NCBI RefSeq assembly: GCF_024584785.1
Contig: NZ_CP074112.1
Span: 1,302,001 to 1,366,000, forward strand
DNA: 64,000 nt
Direction of reading: 5' to 3'
Source: Idiomarina loihiensis
GTDB taxonomy: Bacteria > Pseudomonadota > Gammaproteobacteria > Enterobacterales > Alteromonadaceae
This document shows positions 19,287 to 29,645 of the stretch, piece by piece (positions within the stretch are counted from its first letter, which is position 1; the number at the start of each line of letters is the position of its first letter). The position numbers and the translations under genes are program-made. The notes under the pieces are model-generated. The model did no database searches and was not told where the DNA came from. It saw only the letters and a list, made by a program, of their open reading frames with translations.

Positions 19287-19976
19287 TTATGCACGTCCCG
19301 GTAGCTTTTTCCAAGTCACTTCATTACGCACATAAAGCGGTTCAAGATCGGCCGCATCAACTGCAGGTAAACCGGCATCAGCAAGGCGAATCATATCTTC
19401 TGCCAGCGGCAAGGTGACATCATCCAGAATCTGTACGCTAGCGCCCGCCGCTAAGACCTCGCCATAAGCCTGCCAACCCGTGCCCACTGCCGTAACTGGC
19501 CCTGCTGGCCACCAAGGTTGTTGCGCTAAGGCCGTTAGACTGGCCATTTGTGGCGCGAGGGTCGGCTTCGCCAACCCGGCTTGATTGTGATAAACCGCAA
19601 CGTAAACTTCATTCATTCGGGCATCAATGGCGCTCACTATAGTCTTCGCATCATGTAAGCGTATGGCTTGCTGTGCCAAGGCGGCCAAGGTACTCACGGC
19701 CACTACCGGTAGGTTCTGACTGAAGGCCAACCCTTGCGCCACTGAAACGCCAATGCGCACCCCAGTAAAACTACCCGGCCCGTGGCCTACCACCAGCTGT
19801 TCCACGTCTGCTAGACCAAGCTCAAACTCAGCTAGTACCTCATCAATTAAGGTTAGAATTTTCTGTGAATGTTCACGCGGCGCCAACATGCTGCGCTGGG
19901 CCCATTGGTTGCCCACACGCAAAGCTACCGAGCACATCTCGGTAGAAGTATCTAAGGCTAAAACAGTGTGCTTCAC
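19287..19976 (-). CDS. tsaB: tRNA threonylcarbamoyladenosine biosynthesis protein TsaB
   Basis: Inactive Kae1-like partner that activates TsaD in t6A37 synthesis. It is 229 aa and has the ASKHA fold signatures ALDTSTEMCSVAL and GHGPGSFTGVRIGV. It begins with GTG and overlaps the yoaA stop by one base (TAGTG), so the two are co-translated as in E. coli and Vibrio. Confidence 0.94.
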   Translation of the reverse strand: MKHTVLALDTSTEMCSVALRVGNQWAQRSMLAPREHSQKILTLIDEVLAEFELGLADVEQLVVGHGPGSFTGVRIGVSVAQGLAFSQNLPVVAVSTLAALAQQAIRLHDAKTIVSAIDARMNEVYVAVYHNQAGLAKPTLAPQMASLTALAQQPWWPAGPVTAVGTGWQAYGEVLAAGASVQILDDVTLPLAEDMIRLADAGLPAVDAADLEPLYVRNEVTWKKLPGRA

Positions 19977-21898
19977 TAACTGGTCTCCAAAGCTTTTAAA
20001 AATTCTAAGGCATCATTTAATTCGCGCGTTCTGCGCATGGCTGGCAAGCTTTTCAAAAACAAGCCACCGTAAGGTTTAGTCACCAACCGTTGATCGCAGA
20101 CAATCAACACACCTTGGTCATGGGCATCACGAATGAGTCGCCCCGCACCCTGCTTGAGTGCGATAATCGCAGGTGGCAATTGTACTCGCATAAAGGGCTC
20201 AACTCCACGTAAACGACAATCCTCGACTCGCGCTTGCAGCAAGGGGTCGTCGGGCGATGCAAAGGGTAACTTATCGATGATTACGCAGCGTAACGCATCG
20301 CCGCGCACATCCACACCTTCCCAAAACGAGGCTGTGCCTAGCAACACCGCCCGCCCGTTGGCGATAAATTGCTCCAACAACTCCCGTTTACTGGTGCTAC
20401 CTTGCACCAGTAATTCACGGTCAGTTAATGGGGCCAATAAAGTCGCCACCCGTTGCAACATGCGATGACTGGTAAACAGCACAAACGTACCGCCGCTGGT
20501 ATTGACTTCAAGCACCTGCAGGACTATCTCAACCAGCTTGTCCGCCATGCTAAACTCATGGGGTTGCGGCAAGTATCGAGGCATACACAAGACCGCCTGC
20601 TCAGCAAAATTAAAAGGGCTTGGTAAGCATAAGGTTGCCGCTTTGTATAAACCCAACTGGTGGGTAAAGTGGGTAAAATCTTCGCCCACGGCTAGGGTTG
20701 CTGAGGTAAAAATCCACGCCATGTCGGAGCGGTTTAAATAGCCCCCAAACTTATCAGCGACACTTAAGGGAGTCTGATGCAAGGTCACTTGCCGCACGGT
20801 GGTTTCATACCAAAAACTGTAGCCAGTACGTTGGGTATCCATCAACAACTGCCATTTCGCCAAGCCATCGATACAGCGGTCGTAGGCATTATCTAAATCT
20901 TTGCTGCGCCCCAACGCTTGCTTTATTACCTGCACTAAAAACGTCAGGCTATCTTCTACCGCTTGCGCCGCTTGTTGTACTTCTGCTTGCGCCGCATGCT
21001 GTCGCCAGTTGCCGCGTTGTGGCTCGGTCGGAAACACCAAGCGCCAATCGCGTAAGCTTAACAAGAGTTTATCAGCGGCTTTTTCTAACTGGCGCAAATC
21101 TTTAAGCTCGGTTAAGTACAGTACCTTAATTTCGTGGGCCAATTCTTGCAGCTGACGACTAGACACAGCTTCGCCAAAATACTGACTAGCAATATCTGGC
21201 AACTGATGCGCCTCATCAAAAATCACGGCATCAGCAGCTGGTACCAATTCACCAAAACCAACATCCTTCAGTGCCATATCAGCAAAGAATAAGTGATGAT
21301 TTACCACCACTAAATCAGCATCTAAGGCCTTTTTGCGGGCCAGCACCAGGTGACAATCATCGTACAGAGGGCAATCACGGCCCAAGCAATTGTCCACCGT
21401 ACTTGTTACCACCGGCAAAATCTCAGCATCTTCTGGGAGTCCGCTGATCGCGCCAACATCGCCATCGCGGGTACGCTGCGCCCAAATCTGCACCTCACGT
21501 AACTGCTGTTGCTGTACTTTAGTGAGTTCACTGGCATGAGCTTGGGCTGCTTGCAACCTATGTATGCACAAGTAATTAGCGCGTCCTTTGAGGAGCGCCA
21601 CCACTTTGCTCGGCGCCAACAGTTTACGCAAGGTGGGAAGATCGCGGTGAAACAACTGCTCTTGCAAGGCTTTAGTACCCGTAGAAATAATGGCCTTACC
21701 ATCACTTAACAGCGCCGGTACCAGATAAGCATAAGTCTTACCGGTGCCGGTTTCAGCCTCGACCACTAATTGCTGCCGCTTTTTTAAGGTGCTGGCAACA
21801 GCGGTGGCCATGGTGGTTTGCGCGGCGCGCGGTGCAAATCCCGGCAGCGCTTGTGCCAGCACACTGTCGGCTTCAAAATAGGAACTGATCTTGGCCAT
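19976..21898 (-). CDS. yoaA: ATP-dependent DNA helicase YoaA (DinG/XPD family)
   Basis: Iron-sulfur superfamily 2 helicase that helps repair damaged replication forks, in E. coli with HolC (chi). It is 640 aa. Motifs are Walker A (EAETGTGKTYAY), the four-cysteine cluster region (YLC...NCLGRDCPLYDDC), DEAH (VIFDEAHQLPD) and the C-terminal QGAGRLIRDAHDQG. Its place upstream of tsaB matches E. coli yoaA rather than dinG. Confidence 0.93.
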   Translation of the reverse strand: MAKISSYFEADSVLAQALPGFAPRAAQTTMATAVASTLKKRQQLVVEAETGTGKTYAYLVPALLSDGKAIISTGTKALQEQLFHRDLPTLRKLLAPSKVVALLKGRANYLCIHRLQAAQAHASELTKVQQQQLREVQIWAQRTRDGDVGAISGLPEDAEILPVVTSTVDNCLGRDCPLYDDCHLVLARKKALDADLVVVNHHLFFADMALKDVGFGELVPAADAVIFDEAHQLPDIASQYFGEAVSSRQLQELAHEIKVLYLTELKDLRQLEKAADKLLLSLRDWRLVFPTEPQRGNWRQHAAQAEVQQAAQAVEDSLTFLVQVIKQALGRSKDLDNAYDRCIDGLAKWQLLMDTQRTGYSFWYETTVRQVTLHQTPLSVADKFGGYLNRSDMAWIFTSATLAVGEDFTHFTHQLGLYKAATLCLPSPFNFAEQAVLCMPRYLPQPHEFSMADKLVEIVLQVLEVNTSGGTFVLFTSHRMLQRVATLLAPLTDRELLVQGSTSKRELLEQFIANGRAVLLGTASFWEGVDVRGDALRCVIIDKLPFASPDDPLLQARVEDCRLRGVEPFMRVQLPPAIIALKQGAGRLIRDAHDQGVLIVCDQRLVTKPYGGLFLKSLPAMRRTRELNDALEFLKALETS

Positions 21899-22287
21899 AA
21901 AGTCTTTCGTATCGGAGAAAACTAAAGCCTATCATAAACTCGGCTGATGGTTGGCAAAAAGTCACTTGGGTAATAACACCATGATGCCTTTATCGGGGCG
22001 TCTGCCAAGCTGAATCATTTAGATTGGCGGTGGTGCCCAACAAGCCTATTTATAGTAACAAGACCGGCTCATTTAACCGCCACGCCAAAGTTATACAACT
22101 TGCAGACAGGAAATTTAATCATCCAATAAATCTAGGCTTGATGGCGTCACATTTTTCTATACAATAAAGCCACAAATTGATGAGAAAGACGGTTTCATAG
22201 TAGGACGATAACATGCCTGCTTTTTAATCTTCAAACCTCTTTCATCAGCATCATTGAGCACACACTGGTAATTTAATGGAGTACATT
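21899..22287. other. yoaA/his divergent intergenic region
   Basis: 389 bases without a convincing gene. It must hold the yoaA promoter (minus) and the his promoter (plus). The his promoter candidate is at 22138-22165; the rest, including 21960-22080, shows no repeat, tRNA or ORF that I can support. Confidence 0.5.
22138..22165 (+). promoter_or_regulatory. Candidate sigma-70 promoter of the his operon
   Basis: TTGATG and TACAAT are separated by 16 bases in AT-rich DNA, about 120 bases upstream of the his leader peptide. The spacing fits sigma-70, but the leader would be longer than in E. coli, so a closer promoter cannot be excluded. Confidence 0.4.
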
Positions 22288-22332
22288 ATGACCAAGCAAA
22301 ACTGGCACCACCATCATCATAGATATCGTTAG
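22288..22332 (+). CDS. hisL: his operon leader peptide
   Basis: A 14-codon peptide MTKQNWHHHHHRYR with five consecutive histidine codons (CAC CAC CAT CAT CAT) ending in TAG. Ribosome stalling at these codons when charged His-tRNA is scarce is the established sensor of his attenuation. It lies 106 bases before the hisG ATG, and the alternative RNA helices around it complete the attenuator. Confidence 0.93.
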   Translation: MTKQNWHHHHHRYR

Positions 22333-22424
22333 CCCAGTTTTGTGTGCTGAAGGCTAACTCATTTCATTTGGGATTGCCTTCTCCGAACTAGAACCCCGCA
22401 AGGCAATCCTTCGCGGGGTTTTTA
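22297..22424 (+). promoter_or_regulatory. his attenuator: alternative hairpins and terminator
   Basis: Several mutually exclusive pairings are visible. CAAAACTGG (22297-22305, in the leader peptide) pairs with CCAGTTTTG (22334-22342). GTTAGCC (22328-22334) pairs with GGCTAAC (22352-22358). GGATTGCCTT (22371-22380) pairs perfectly with AAGGCAATCC (22400-22409) as antiterminator. ACCCCGC (22393-22399) pairs with GCGGGGT (22413-22419), followed by a T-run, as the intrinsic terminator. The last two exclude each other, the classic attenuation logic. Confidence 0.9.
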
Positions 22425-22437
22425 TTTGGAGAATATT

Positions 22438-23346
22438 ATGGTTGTAGATAAAAGTTCACAGCGATTAACCATCGCCATTCAAAAATCAGGTCGTTTAAGC
22501 ACGGAATCCATTGCCCTACTGCAAGCCTGTGGCTTTCGCTTCAGTCTGCACGAGGCCCGTTTACTTGCGCACAGCAGTAACCAACCGGTTGATTTGTTAC
22601 GAGTTCGTGACGACGATATCCCAGGCTTGGTGATGGATGGGGTGGTTGATCTTGGCTTGGTTGGCGAAAACGTACTGGAAGAAGTGCGTTTAGAACGTAA
22701 AGCTACCAATATCAGTTATGACTTTACTCGTCTGCGGGCGCTAGAGTTTGGCCAATGTCGATTATCTATTGCGGTTCCCAAAGAAGACAATTATCAAGGG
22801 TTAGCGGATTTACAGGGCAAACGCATTGCCACCACCTACCCCTATCTGTTGCAAAATTACTTACAGCAACAAGGTATCAGCGCCAGCAACGCTATTCTTA
22901 CCGGGAGTGTTGAGGTCGCTCCACGTGCCGGATTAGCCGATGCAATTTGTGATTTAGTCTCTACCGGCGCCACCTTAGAAGCCAACGGCTTGATCGAAAA
23001 AGAAGTCATCTTCCGCTCGCAAGCACAGTTAATTCAACGCCCTGGTAGCCTGCCTGCGGCCAAGCAAGCTATCGTTGATCAATTGCTACCGCGCATCGAT
23101 GGCGTGCAAATGGCGAAAGAAAGCAAGTACATCATGCTGCACGCTCCGGTTGCGCAACTCGAGCAAGTTGTTCAGTTACTGCCTGGTGCTGAGCGCCCTA
23201 CCGTACTGCCGTTAAGCCACACCGAAGAACTCGTGGCAGTGCACGTGGTGAGCACCGAAACCTTATTCTGGGAAACCATGGAACAACTTAAAGCCATCGG
23301 CTGTAGTTCCATTTTAGTCTTACCAATTGAAAAAATGATGGGTTAA
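22438..23346 (+). CDS. hisG: ATP phosphoribosyltransferase HisG (long form)
   Basis: First step of histidine synthesis: ATP plus PRPP to phosphoribosyl-ATP; feedback-inhibited by histidine. It is 302 aa, the long form with the C-terminal regulatory ACT-like domain, so no HisZ is needed. Family motifs are [23 protein letters not shown] and the PRPP loop around [15 protein letters not shown] chose ATG 22438, eight bases after GGAG, over an in-frame TTG at 22426. Confidence 0.97.
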   Translation: MVVDKSSQRLTIAIQKSGRLSTESIALLQACGFRFSLHEARLLAHSSNQPVDLLRVRDDDIPGLVMDGVVDLGLVGENVLEEVRLERKATNISYDFTRLRALEFGQCRLSIAVPKEDNYQGLADLQGKRIATTYPYLLQNYLQQQGISASNAILTGSVEVAPRAGLADAICDLVSTGATLEANGLIEKEVIFRSQAQLIQRPGSLPAAKQAIVDQLLPRIDGVQMAKESKYIMLHAPVAQLEQVVQLLPGAERPTVLPLSHTEELVAVHVVSTETLFWETMEQLKAIGCSSILVLPIEKMMG

Positions 23347-23349
23347 GTT

Positions 23350-24657
23350 ATGGCACAACTTCAACAAGTTATTTGGCAACAGCTCACGGCCGACCAGCAA
23401 CGTCAGTTGCTGGCGCGTCCTGCTCAAGCACAATCAGCCGAGCTACTTAGCCAGGTGCAAGCGATCATTGATGCGGTTGCCAATGACGGCGATGCGGCGG
23501 TGCTCAAGTACACCCAACAATTTGATTGCCCGAGCTTAACTGAGCTGCGTTACGACGAGGCGGCAATTGCTGCCCAAGCCGCCTTAGTAGAGCCACAAGT
23601 TAAAGCAGCCATTGATACGGCCTATCAGACCATTTATGCGTTTCACCAAGCGCAACAGCCGCAGGCGGTTACCGTAACAACTGCCCCGGGGGTGAGCTGC
23701 ACCCAACAATATCACGCGTTAGAAGCAGTTGGCCTTTATATTCCTGGTGGCACGGCTGTACTGCCATCTACCGCATTAATGTTAGGCGTACCGGCGCAAC
23801 TTGCAAATAATCCACGCCGGGTATTAGTCAGCCCACCGGATCGCAACGGTCAGCTGTCTCCAGCTCTGATGTACGTGGCGCAAAAATGTGGTATCACCGA
23901 GGTGTATCGCTGTGGCGGAGCACAAGCTATCGCAGCGCTAGCGCTGGGTACCGAAAGCATGGCGCCGGTGGCGAAAATTTTTGGCCCGGGCAACAGCTAT
24001 GTTACCGCTGCCAAACAATTAGTTGCCCAGATTCCGGGGGGCCCAGCAATTGATATGCCAGCAGGGCCTTCTGAGCTGTTGGTGATTGCCGATGACAGCG
24101 CTAATCCGGCCTTTGTGGCGGCTGATTTATTATCTCAAGCCGAGCACGGTGCTGATTCGCAGGTGATTTTGCTAACTCCATCGGCACAGTTATTGGAGCA
24201 AGTCACGCTGGCTTTATCCGAACAATTAGAGCAGTTACCGCGCTCGGACATTGCCCGTCGAGCTCTTGCTGGTAGCGCCCTCATTCAAGTCAGCGACCTT
24301 GCCGAAGCCATCGCCATTAGCCAGCAATATGCCCCTGAGCACTTATCAGTGCAGTTAGATAGTGCTGAAGATTATTTAGCGCAGTTAACCCATGCCGGTT
24401 CGATTTTTGTCGGCCATTACACGCCAGAGTCTGGCGGCGATTATGCCACCGGTACTAATCACGTGTTACCTACTTACGGCTTTGCGCGCAATTACAGTAG
24501 CCTTGGTTTGTTAGATTTTTATCGGCGCTACACCTTACAACGGGTTAGCCAAGCCGGCTTAGCTGGTCTTGCTAACGCTATTATCGATCTTGCTGAAACC
24601 GAAGGGTTATCAGCCCATGCCCGTGCGGTTAGTATTCGGTTGGAGCAATCAGTATGA
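23350..24657 (+). CDS. hisD: Histidinol dehydrogenase HisD
   Basis: Zinc- and NAD-dependent two-step oxidation of histidinol to histidine, the last pathway step. It is 435 aa. Signatures are GLYIPGGTAVLPSTALML, IFGPGNSYVTAAKQLV, DMPAGPSELLVIAD, LLSQAEHGADSQVIL and APEHLSVQ. It begins three bases after the hisG stop and overlaps hisC by four bases. Confidence 0.97.
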   Translation: MAQLQQVIWQQLTADQQRQLLARPAQAQSAELLSQVQAIIDAVANDGDAAVLKYTQQFDCPSLTELRYDEAAIAAQAALVEPQVKAAIDTAYQTIYAFHQAQQPQAVTVTTAPGVSCTQQYHALEAVGLYIPGGTAVLPSTALMLGVPAQLANNPRRVLVSPPDRNGQLSPALMYVAQKCGITEVYRCGGAQAIAALALGTESMAPVAKIFGPGNSYVTAAKQLVAQIPGGPAIDMPAGPSELLVIADDSANPAFVAADLLSQAEHGADSQVILLTPSAQLLEQVTLALSEQLEQLPRSDIARRALAGSALIQVSDLAEAIAISQQYAPEHLSVQLDSAEDYLAQLTHAGSIFVGHYTPESGGDYATGTNHVLPTYGFARNYSSLGLLDFYRRYTLQRVSQAGLAGLANAIIDLAETEGLSAHARAVSIRLEQSV

Positions 24658-25748
24658 GTTTGGCCAGCAAATTACAGCGAGCTCACCTCGCCCAGTTAAC
24701 GCCTTATGCCTCGGCACGCCGCAGCATGAGTGGTGGCAATGTGTGGCTGAATGCTAACGAAGCTCCCAGCACCCCATTAGCCGCCGTAGCTGATAACGCC
24801 ATGAGCGGTAGCGATCTCAATCGTTACCCGTCGTTTCAAAGCGCAGCTCTCAATCAGGCCTACGCCAGTTACGCTGGGGTTAGCGCCGAGCAAGTACTCA
24901 GTTGTCGTGGCAGCGATGAAGCCATTGAATTGCTGATTCGTACCTTTTGCGAACCTGGTCGCAATAGCATCGTCATTTGCCCCCCCACCTACGGTATGTA
25001 TGCCATCAGTGCGCAAACGCACGGTGCTGGGGTAATTAGCGTGCCGCTGCAACAACAACAATTGGATGTTCCGGCCATCCTTGAGCAAATACAAACGGCA
25101 GCGCAAACCGTCAAACTTATTTTTGTCTGCAATCCCTCTAACCCGCTCGGCAATAACTTAACCCTAGACTCGTTGCAGCAGTTGCTACAGCAAGTAGGCG
25201 AACGTGCTATTGTAGTGGTTGACGAAGCCTACATTGAGTTTGCCGCAGCAAGCTCTGTACAGGCTCTAAATGAAGTAAGCTCATGGTTGCAGCAGTACCC
25301 GCAATTGGTGGTGCTGCGAACGCTATCAAAAGCCTTTGGTTTAGCCGGTATTCGCTGCGGTTTTGCCTTAGCGCCAGCCGATATCATTGAAGCGATACGC
25401 AAGGTGATTGCTCCTTATCCGTTGCCACAAACGACGGTAACTATCGCCACGCAAGCATTATCTGATGCTGCCATCAACGCCATGCAGCAACAGGTAGCAG
25501 CAACCAACACCCAGCGCGAGCGATTGCTAGCAGCGCTAGCAGATGCCAGCTGGGTGATTAAGATTTGGCCCAGCTGTACCAATTTTGTGTTGCTCACAGT
25601 AACAGATGCGGCGGCGATCGTAGCGCACTTTGCCGCTGCGGGTATTTTAATTCGTAATCAGTCGCAGCAATTAGGACTAGCCAACAGCGTGCGCATCAGT
25701 ATTGGCAGCGCCGCCGAAATGGACCAATTATTGAAGGTATTTCCATGA
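24654..25748 (+). CDS. hisC: Histidinol-phosphate aminotransferase HisC
   Basis: PLP enzyme of fold type I, 364 aa, converting imidazole acetol-phosphate to histidinol-phosphate with glutamate. Visible are [28 protein letters not shown] and the PLP lysine in [19 protein letters not shown] overlaps with hisD and hisB show translational coupling. Confidence 0.96.
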   Translation: MSLASKLQRAHLAQLTPYASARRSMSGGNVWLNANEAPSTPLAAVADNAMSGSDLNRYPSFQSAALNQAYASYAGVSAEQVLSCRGSDEAIELLIRTFCEPGRNSIVICPPTYGMYAISAQTHGAGVISVPLQQQQLDVPAILEQIQTAAQTVKLIFVCNPSNPLGNNLTLDSLQQLLQQVGERAIVVVDEAYIEFAAASSVQALNEVSSWLQQYPQLVVLRTLSKAFGLAGIRCGFALAPADIIEAIRKVIAPYPLPQTTVTIATQALSDAAINAMQQQVAATNTQRERLLAALADASWVIKIWPSCTNFVLLTVTDAAAIVAHFAAAGILIRNQSQQLGLANSVRISIGSAAEMDQLLKVFP

Positions 25749-26827
25749 GTTCAGCAGCCCAGAAAATTTTATTTATCGACCGCGATGGCACTTTAGTAGA
25801 AGAGCCGCCGATTGATAAACAACTTGATAGTTTAGCCAAGCTTAAATTTGAACCTGGCGTGATCCCGGCCTTACTGCAATTACAGCAAGCTGGCTATCGT
25901 TTGGTGATGGTGTCTAATCAGGATGGCTTAGGCACCGACAGCTTTCCACAAGCGGATTTTGATGCGCCCCACAACTTAATGATGGACGTGTTAAGCTCAC
26001 AAGGCATACGTTTTGACGACGTCTTGATTTGTCCACACTTTGCGGAGCAGGCCTGTAGTTGTCGTAAGCCGGCCTTGGGCTTGGTCAAAAACTATTTGCA
26101 ACAAGGCCGTGTCGATTTTACTCAGTCATATGTTATTGGGGACCGTGATACCGACTTGCAATTGGCTGAAAATATGGGGATTCAAGGCATCAAATATGAC
26201 CCAGCCACAACTTCATGGGCGACCATCGCCCACCAGTTATTGGCCAAGCCACGCCAAGCCAAGGTACAACGCACCACCCGCGAAACGGATATTTTAGTTG
26301 AGCTCGATTTAGATGCCAGCCAGCCTATTAGCATCAGCACTGGGATTGGCTTTTTTGACCACATGTTGGAGCAAATAGCCACCCACGCTGGTTTTGCCCT
26401 CAACCTGCAGGTACAGGGTGATTTGCACATTGATGAGCACCACACTGTGGAAGATACGGCTCTGGCTTTCGGCCAGGCGTTACGCCAAGCTCTAGGCGAC
26501 AAGCGTGGTATCGGCCGATTTGGTTTTGCCTTGCCGATGGATGAGTGTCGCGCAGAATGTTTGATCGATCTTTCTGGTCGTCCTTACCTGCAATTTGAGG
26601 CCGATTTTAGCCGTGACAAAGTGGGTGAATTATCGACCGAAATGGTCGGTCACTTCTTCCGCTCATTAAGCGATGCCATGGCGATATCACTGCACTTAAG
26701 CACCACCGAGGGTAACAGCCATCACCAAGTTGAAAGTCTATTCAAAGTGTTTGGCCGGGCACTAAGAGCTGCTATCGCACGCACGGGCGAACAAAGCCTA
26801 CCTTCGAGTAAGGGGATGCTGGCATGA
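25745..26827 (+). CDS. hisB: Bifunctional histidinol-phosphatase / imidazoleglycerol-phosphate dehydratase HisB
   Basis: Fused enzyme of 360 aa, the enterobacterial-type arrangement. The N-terminal HAD phosphatase (residues 1 to about 165) has [13 protein letters not shown] and zinc cysteines near [14 protein letters not shown]. The C-terminal dehydratase (about 170-360) has [23 protein letters not shown] and [13 protein letters not shown]. Coupled by ATGA overlaps to hisC and hisH. Confidence 0.97.
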   Translation: MSSAAQKILFIDRDGTLVEEPPIDKQLDSLAKLKFEPGVIPALLQLQQAGYRLVMVSNQDGLGTDSFPQADFDAPHNLMMDVLSSQGIRFDDVLICPHFAEQACSCRKPALGLVKNYLQQGRVDFTQSYVIGDRDTDLQLAENMGIQGIKYDPATTSWATIAHQLLAKPRQAKVQRTTRETDILVELDLDASQPISISTGIGFFDHMLEQIATHAGFALNLQVQGDLHIDEHHTVEDTALAFGQALRQALGDKRGIGRFGFALPMDECRAECLIDLSGRPYLQFEADFSRDKVGELSTEMVGHFFRSLSDAMAISLHLSTTEGNSHHQVESLFKVFGRALRAAIARTGEQSLPSSKGMLA

Positions 26828-27441
26828 GTAAGCCAAGCCTAGTCATCGTAGATACCGCCTGTGCTAACATCAGCTCAGTGCGCTTTGCATTTGAACGCCT
26901 AGGCGTAAGCCCGCTGGTAACCGCCGATGCGGCTCAGATTAATAGTGCTGACCGGGTGATTTTACCCGGGGTCGGCACCGCCGCCGCCGCCATGCGCAAC
27001 TTACAACGACTGGAACTCGTTGATACCCTGCGGCAGTTACAACAGCCGGTGTTGGGTATCTGCTTGGGGATGCAGCTGTTAACCACGGCATCAGCCGAAG
27101 GTGATGTTGATTGCCTCGGTATTATTCCGACTCGAACCGAGCGCTTACAAGCAGCAGATTTGCCGTTACCGCACATGGGTTGGAACACCGTGGATGGCCG
27201 TGCCGACAACCCGCTCTTAGCTGGTTTGCCTGATGCCAGTTATTTTTATTTTGTGCACAGTTTTGCGGTGGCCGTGAGTGCACACACCATCGCAAGTTGT
27301 CACTACGGCCAAACCTTTGCTGCCATGGTCAGAAGCGGTAACTTTTTTGGTGCTCAATTTCACCCGGAACGATCGGGAGCTGCGGGCGCCACCATCCTTA
27401 AGAACTTTTTGGAGCTAACTGATGCTGATACCCGCACTTGA
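26824..27441 (+). CDS. hisH: Imidazole glycerol phosphate synthase glutaminase subunit HisH
   Basis: Class I glutamine amidotransferase that feeds ammonia to HisF. It is 205 aa with the nucleophile elbow [10 protein letters not shown] and the His-Glu pair in FHPERSG. The 3' end runs 20 bases into hisA, so the HisH C-terminus (LTDADTRT) is a little longer than usual. Confidence 0.96.
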   Translation: MSKPSLVIVDTACANISSVRFAFERLGVSPLVTADAAQINSADRVILPGVGTAAAAMRNLQRLELVDTLRQLQQPVLGICLGMQLLTTASAEGDVDCLGIIPTRTERLQAADLPLPHMGWNTVDGRADNPLLAGLPDASYFYFVHSFAVAVSAHTIASCHYGQTFAAMVRSGNFFGAQFHPERSGAAGATILKNFLELTDADTRT

Positions 27442-28171
27442 TTTAATTAACGGCGAGGTCGTGCGTTTACAACAAGGTGATTTTGCTCGACAAACAACCT
27501 TTGCTAGTGATCCCCTACCGATCGTAGCTGATTACCAAGCAGCCGGTGCTCAATGGTTGCATTTAGTCGATTTAGATGGTGCTCGTGATCCAGCCCAACG
27601 GCAGTTGCAACTGCTGCAAAATATCACCGCTGCAACCAGCATGTCGGTGCAAGTAGGTGGGGGTATTCGTACCCAAGCCGACCTTGAACAACTGTTTGCT
27701 TGTGGTGTGCAGCGAGTGGTGTTAGGTTCGGTGGCGGTGAAACAACCTGCCTTGGTACAACACTGGTTCAGCCACTATGGCAGTGATGCCATTGTGCTGG
27801 CATTGGATGTGAACATTGACGCTGACGGCCAAGCTTGGGTCGCTACCCACGGTTGGCAGCAATCATCCGAGCTAACCTTGGAGCAAATGATTGAGCAGTA
27901 TTTACCGGTAGGGTTGCGTCATGTGTTGTGCACCGACATCAGCCGTGATGGCATGTTAACGGGCACCAATGTCGAGCTGTATCAGCGGCTCAAACAAGCC
28001 TACCCTAGCCTAGTGATTCAAGCCTCAGGTGGGATTGCTGATTTAACCGATTTAGAGCAGTTGCAAGCCAACCAATGCGATGCCGCGATTCTTGGTAAAG
28101 CGCTGCTCACCGGACGATTTACGTTGAAGGAGGCGCTCGCATGCTGGCCAAACGCATCATCCCCTGTTTAG
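27422..28171 (+). CDS. hisA: Phosphoribosylformimino-5-aminoimidazole carboxamide ribotide isomerase HisA
   Basis: Amadori isomerase with a (beta/alpha)8 barrel, 249 aa. Motifs are [16 protein letters not shown] with the catalytic Asp, VQVGGGIRT and [13 protein letters not shown]. It overlaps hisH by 20 bases and hisF by 31 bases, an unusually long coupling at the 3' end. Confidence 0.96.
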   Translation: MLIPALDLINGEVVRLQQGDFARQTTFASDPLPIVADYQAAGAQWLHLVDLDGARDPAQRQLQLLQNITAATSMSVQVGGGIRTQADLEQLFACGVQRVVLGSVAVKQPALVQHWFSHYGSDAIVLALDVNIDADGQAWVATHGWQQSSELTLEQMIEQYLPVGLRHVLCTDISRDGMLTGTNVELYQRLKQAYPSLVIQASGGIADLTDLEQLQANQCDAAILGKALLTGRFTLKEALACWPNASSPV

Positions 28172-28914
28172 ACGTGCGCAATGGCGAAGTCGTCAAAGGC
28201 GTGCAATTTCGTAATCACGAAATTATTGGCGCTATCGAACCACTTGCCGAGCGCTATGCTGCGGCCGGAGCTGACGAGTTAGTCTTTTACGATATCACCG
28301 CGTCGGCCGATGCCCGCGTGATTGATAAATCCTGGGTAGAACGGGTGGCGCGTCTGATCGATATCCCCTTTACCGTAGCCGGTGGCATTAGCTCGATTGA
28401 GCAAGCGCAACAGCTGTTAGCTATGGGCGCTGATAAACTATCGATTAACTCGCCAGCACTGCAAAATCCCGACTTAATCAATCAACTGGTCGATGAGTTT
28501 GGACAACAATGTATTGTGATTGGCATTGATAGTTTTTTTGACAGCGAAAGCCAAACCTATCAGGTTTATCAGTTTACTGGTGACGAGCAACGTACTCAGA
28601 AGACCCGTTGGCAAACGGCTGATTGGTTGGCGGAAGTGGTCGCACGAGGCGCTGGCGAAGTGGTGCTAAACTGCATGAACCAAGATGGCGTGCGCAAAGG
28701 TTACGATATTGCCCAGTTGCAAACGCTACGCCGTAGTTGCCCTATTCCACTGATTGCATCGGGTGGCGCGGGTGCCAAAGAACACTTTGCTGAGGTGTTT
28801 CAGCAAGCTGCTGTCGATGGCGCTTTGGCGGCCTCGGTCTTTCACAAGAACATTATTGAAATTAGCGAGTTAAAAGATTATTTAGCTACGCAAGAGATTG
28901 TGGTACGACGCTAA
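28141..28914 (+). CDS. hisF: Imidazole glycerol phosphate synthase cyclase subunit HisF
   Basis: Cyclase that forms IGP and AICAR using ammonia from HisH. It is 257 aa, a barrel paralogous to HisA, with [37 protein letters not shown] and [14 protein letters not shown] strong AAGGAGG site lies inside the end of hisA. Confidence 0.97.
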   Translation: MLAKRIIPCLDVRNGEVVKGVQFRNHEIIGAIEPLAERYAAAGADELVFYDITASADARVIDKSWVERVARLIDIPFTVAGGISSIEQAQQLLAMGADKLSINSPALQNPDLINQLVDEFGQQCIVIGIDSFFDSESQTYQVYQFTGDEQRTQKTRWQTADWLAEVVARGAGEVVLNCMNQDGVRKGYDIAQLQTLRRSCPIPLIASGGAGAKEHFAEVFQQAAVDGALAASVFHKNIIEISELKDYLATQEIVVRR

Positions 28915-28954
28915 CGCAAGCGCCGCTTGTACCCATGCACAAGGATACTGAGTT

Positions 28955-29587
28955 ATGCTTATTACTCCAGCCAATCAAGCTGTCGTAAATTTTAGTAAAG
29001 CTGCGGATGGGTTGTTACCAGCTCTGGTACAACATCCCCTAAGTGGCGAAGTGTTAATGCAAGGCTACATGAACAGTGAGGCTTTAGCGCACACGCTAAG
29101 CCACCAGCGAGTGACTTTTTTTAGCCGCAGCAAACAGCGGCTATGGACCAAAGGCGAAAGCTCTGAACACTTTTTGCAAGTCGTTAGTGTGCATACCGAT
29201 TGTGATCAGGATAGTTTGCTTATTCGGGCGCTACCGCTCGGCCCTACCTGTCATCTAGGTAGCCGCAGCTGTTTTAGCGATGAGCAGTCAACGCCGATGT
29301 TGCAAACCCTGATGGATACCATCAATTCGCGCCGCAATGCAGATCCGAGCAGCAGTTATACTGCCAGCTTGTTTGCCGCTGGCATCAAACGCGCGGCACA
29401 GAAAGTAGGAGAAGAAGGGGTTGAAGTAGCACTTGCTGCCACGGCCGGTGACAATCACGAATTGCTCAATGAAAGTGCCGATCTGCTCTATCACCTGCTG
29501 GTGGTATTAGCCGCCCGCGATCTAAGCTTGAATGATGTGTTAGCGGTGTTGCAACAACGGCATCAGCCGGCTTCTACCTCATCATAG
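28955..29587 (+). CDS. hisI: Bifunctional phosphoribosyl-AMP cyclohydrolase / phosphoribosyl-ATP pyrophosphatase HisIE
   Basis: Fused enzyme of 210 aa for steps two and three. The cyclohydrolase half has EVLMQGYMNSEAL, FFSRSKQRLWTKGE and HTDCDQDSLL; the pyrophosphatase half (from about residue 110) has SYTASLFAAG, QKVGEEGVEVALAA and NESADLLYHLLV. Unlike E. coli, where hisI overlaps hisF, there is a 40-base gap here with its own AAGGA site. It is the last his gene. Confidence 0.96.
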   Translation: MLITPANQAVVNFSKAADGLLPALVQHPLSGEVLMQGYMNSEALAHTLSHQRVTFFSRSKQRLWTKGESSEHFLQVVSVHTDCDQDSLLIRALPLGPTCHLGSRSCFSDEQSTPMLQTLMDTINSRRNADPSSSYTASLFAAGIKRAAQKVGEEGVEVALAATAGDNHELLNESADLLYHLLVVLAARDLSLNDVLAVLQQRHQPASTSS

Positions 29588-29597
29588 CGACTGGCAC

Positions 29598-29632
29598 TAG
29601 CAGCGCAGGCTGATACTAACCTTGCGCTGCTA
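29598..29632. terminator. Hairpin between convergent his operon and MATE gene
   Basis: Perfect 10-bp inverted repeat TAGCAGCGCA / TGCGCTGCTA with a 15-base loop, between two convergent genes. No T-run follows on either strand, so it may be a weak terminator or an RNA-stabilising 3' hairpin. Confidence 0.5.
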
Positions 29633-29645
29633 TGCCGATACTGAA

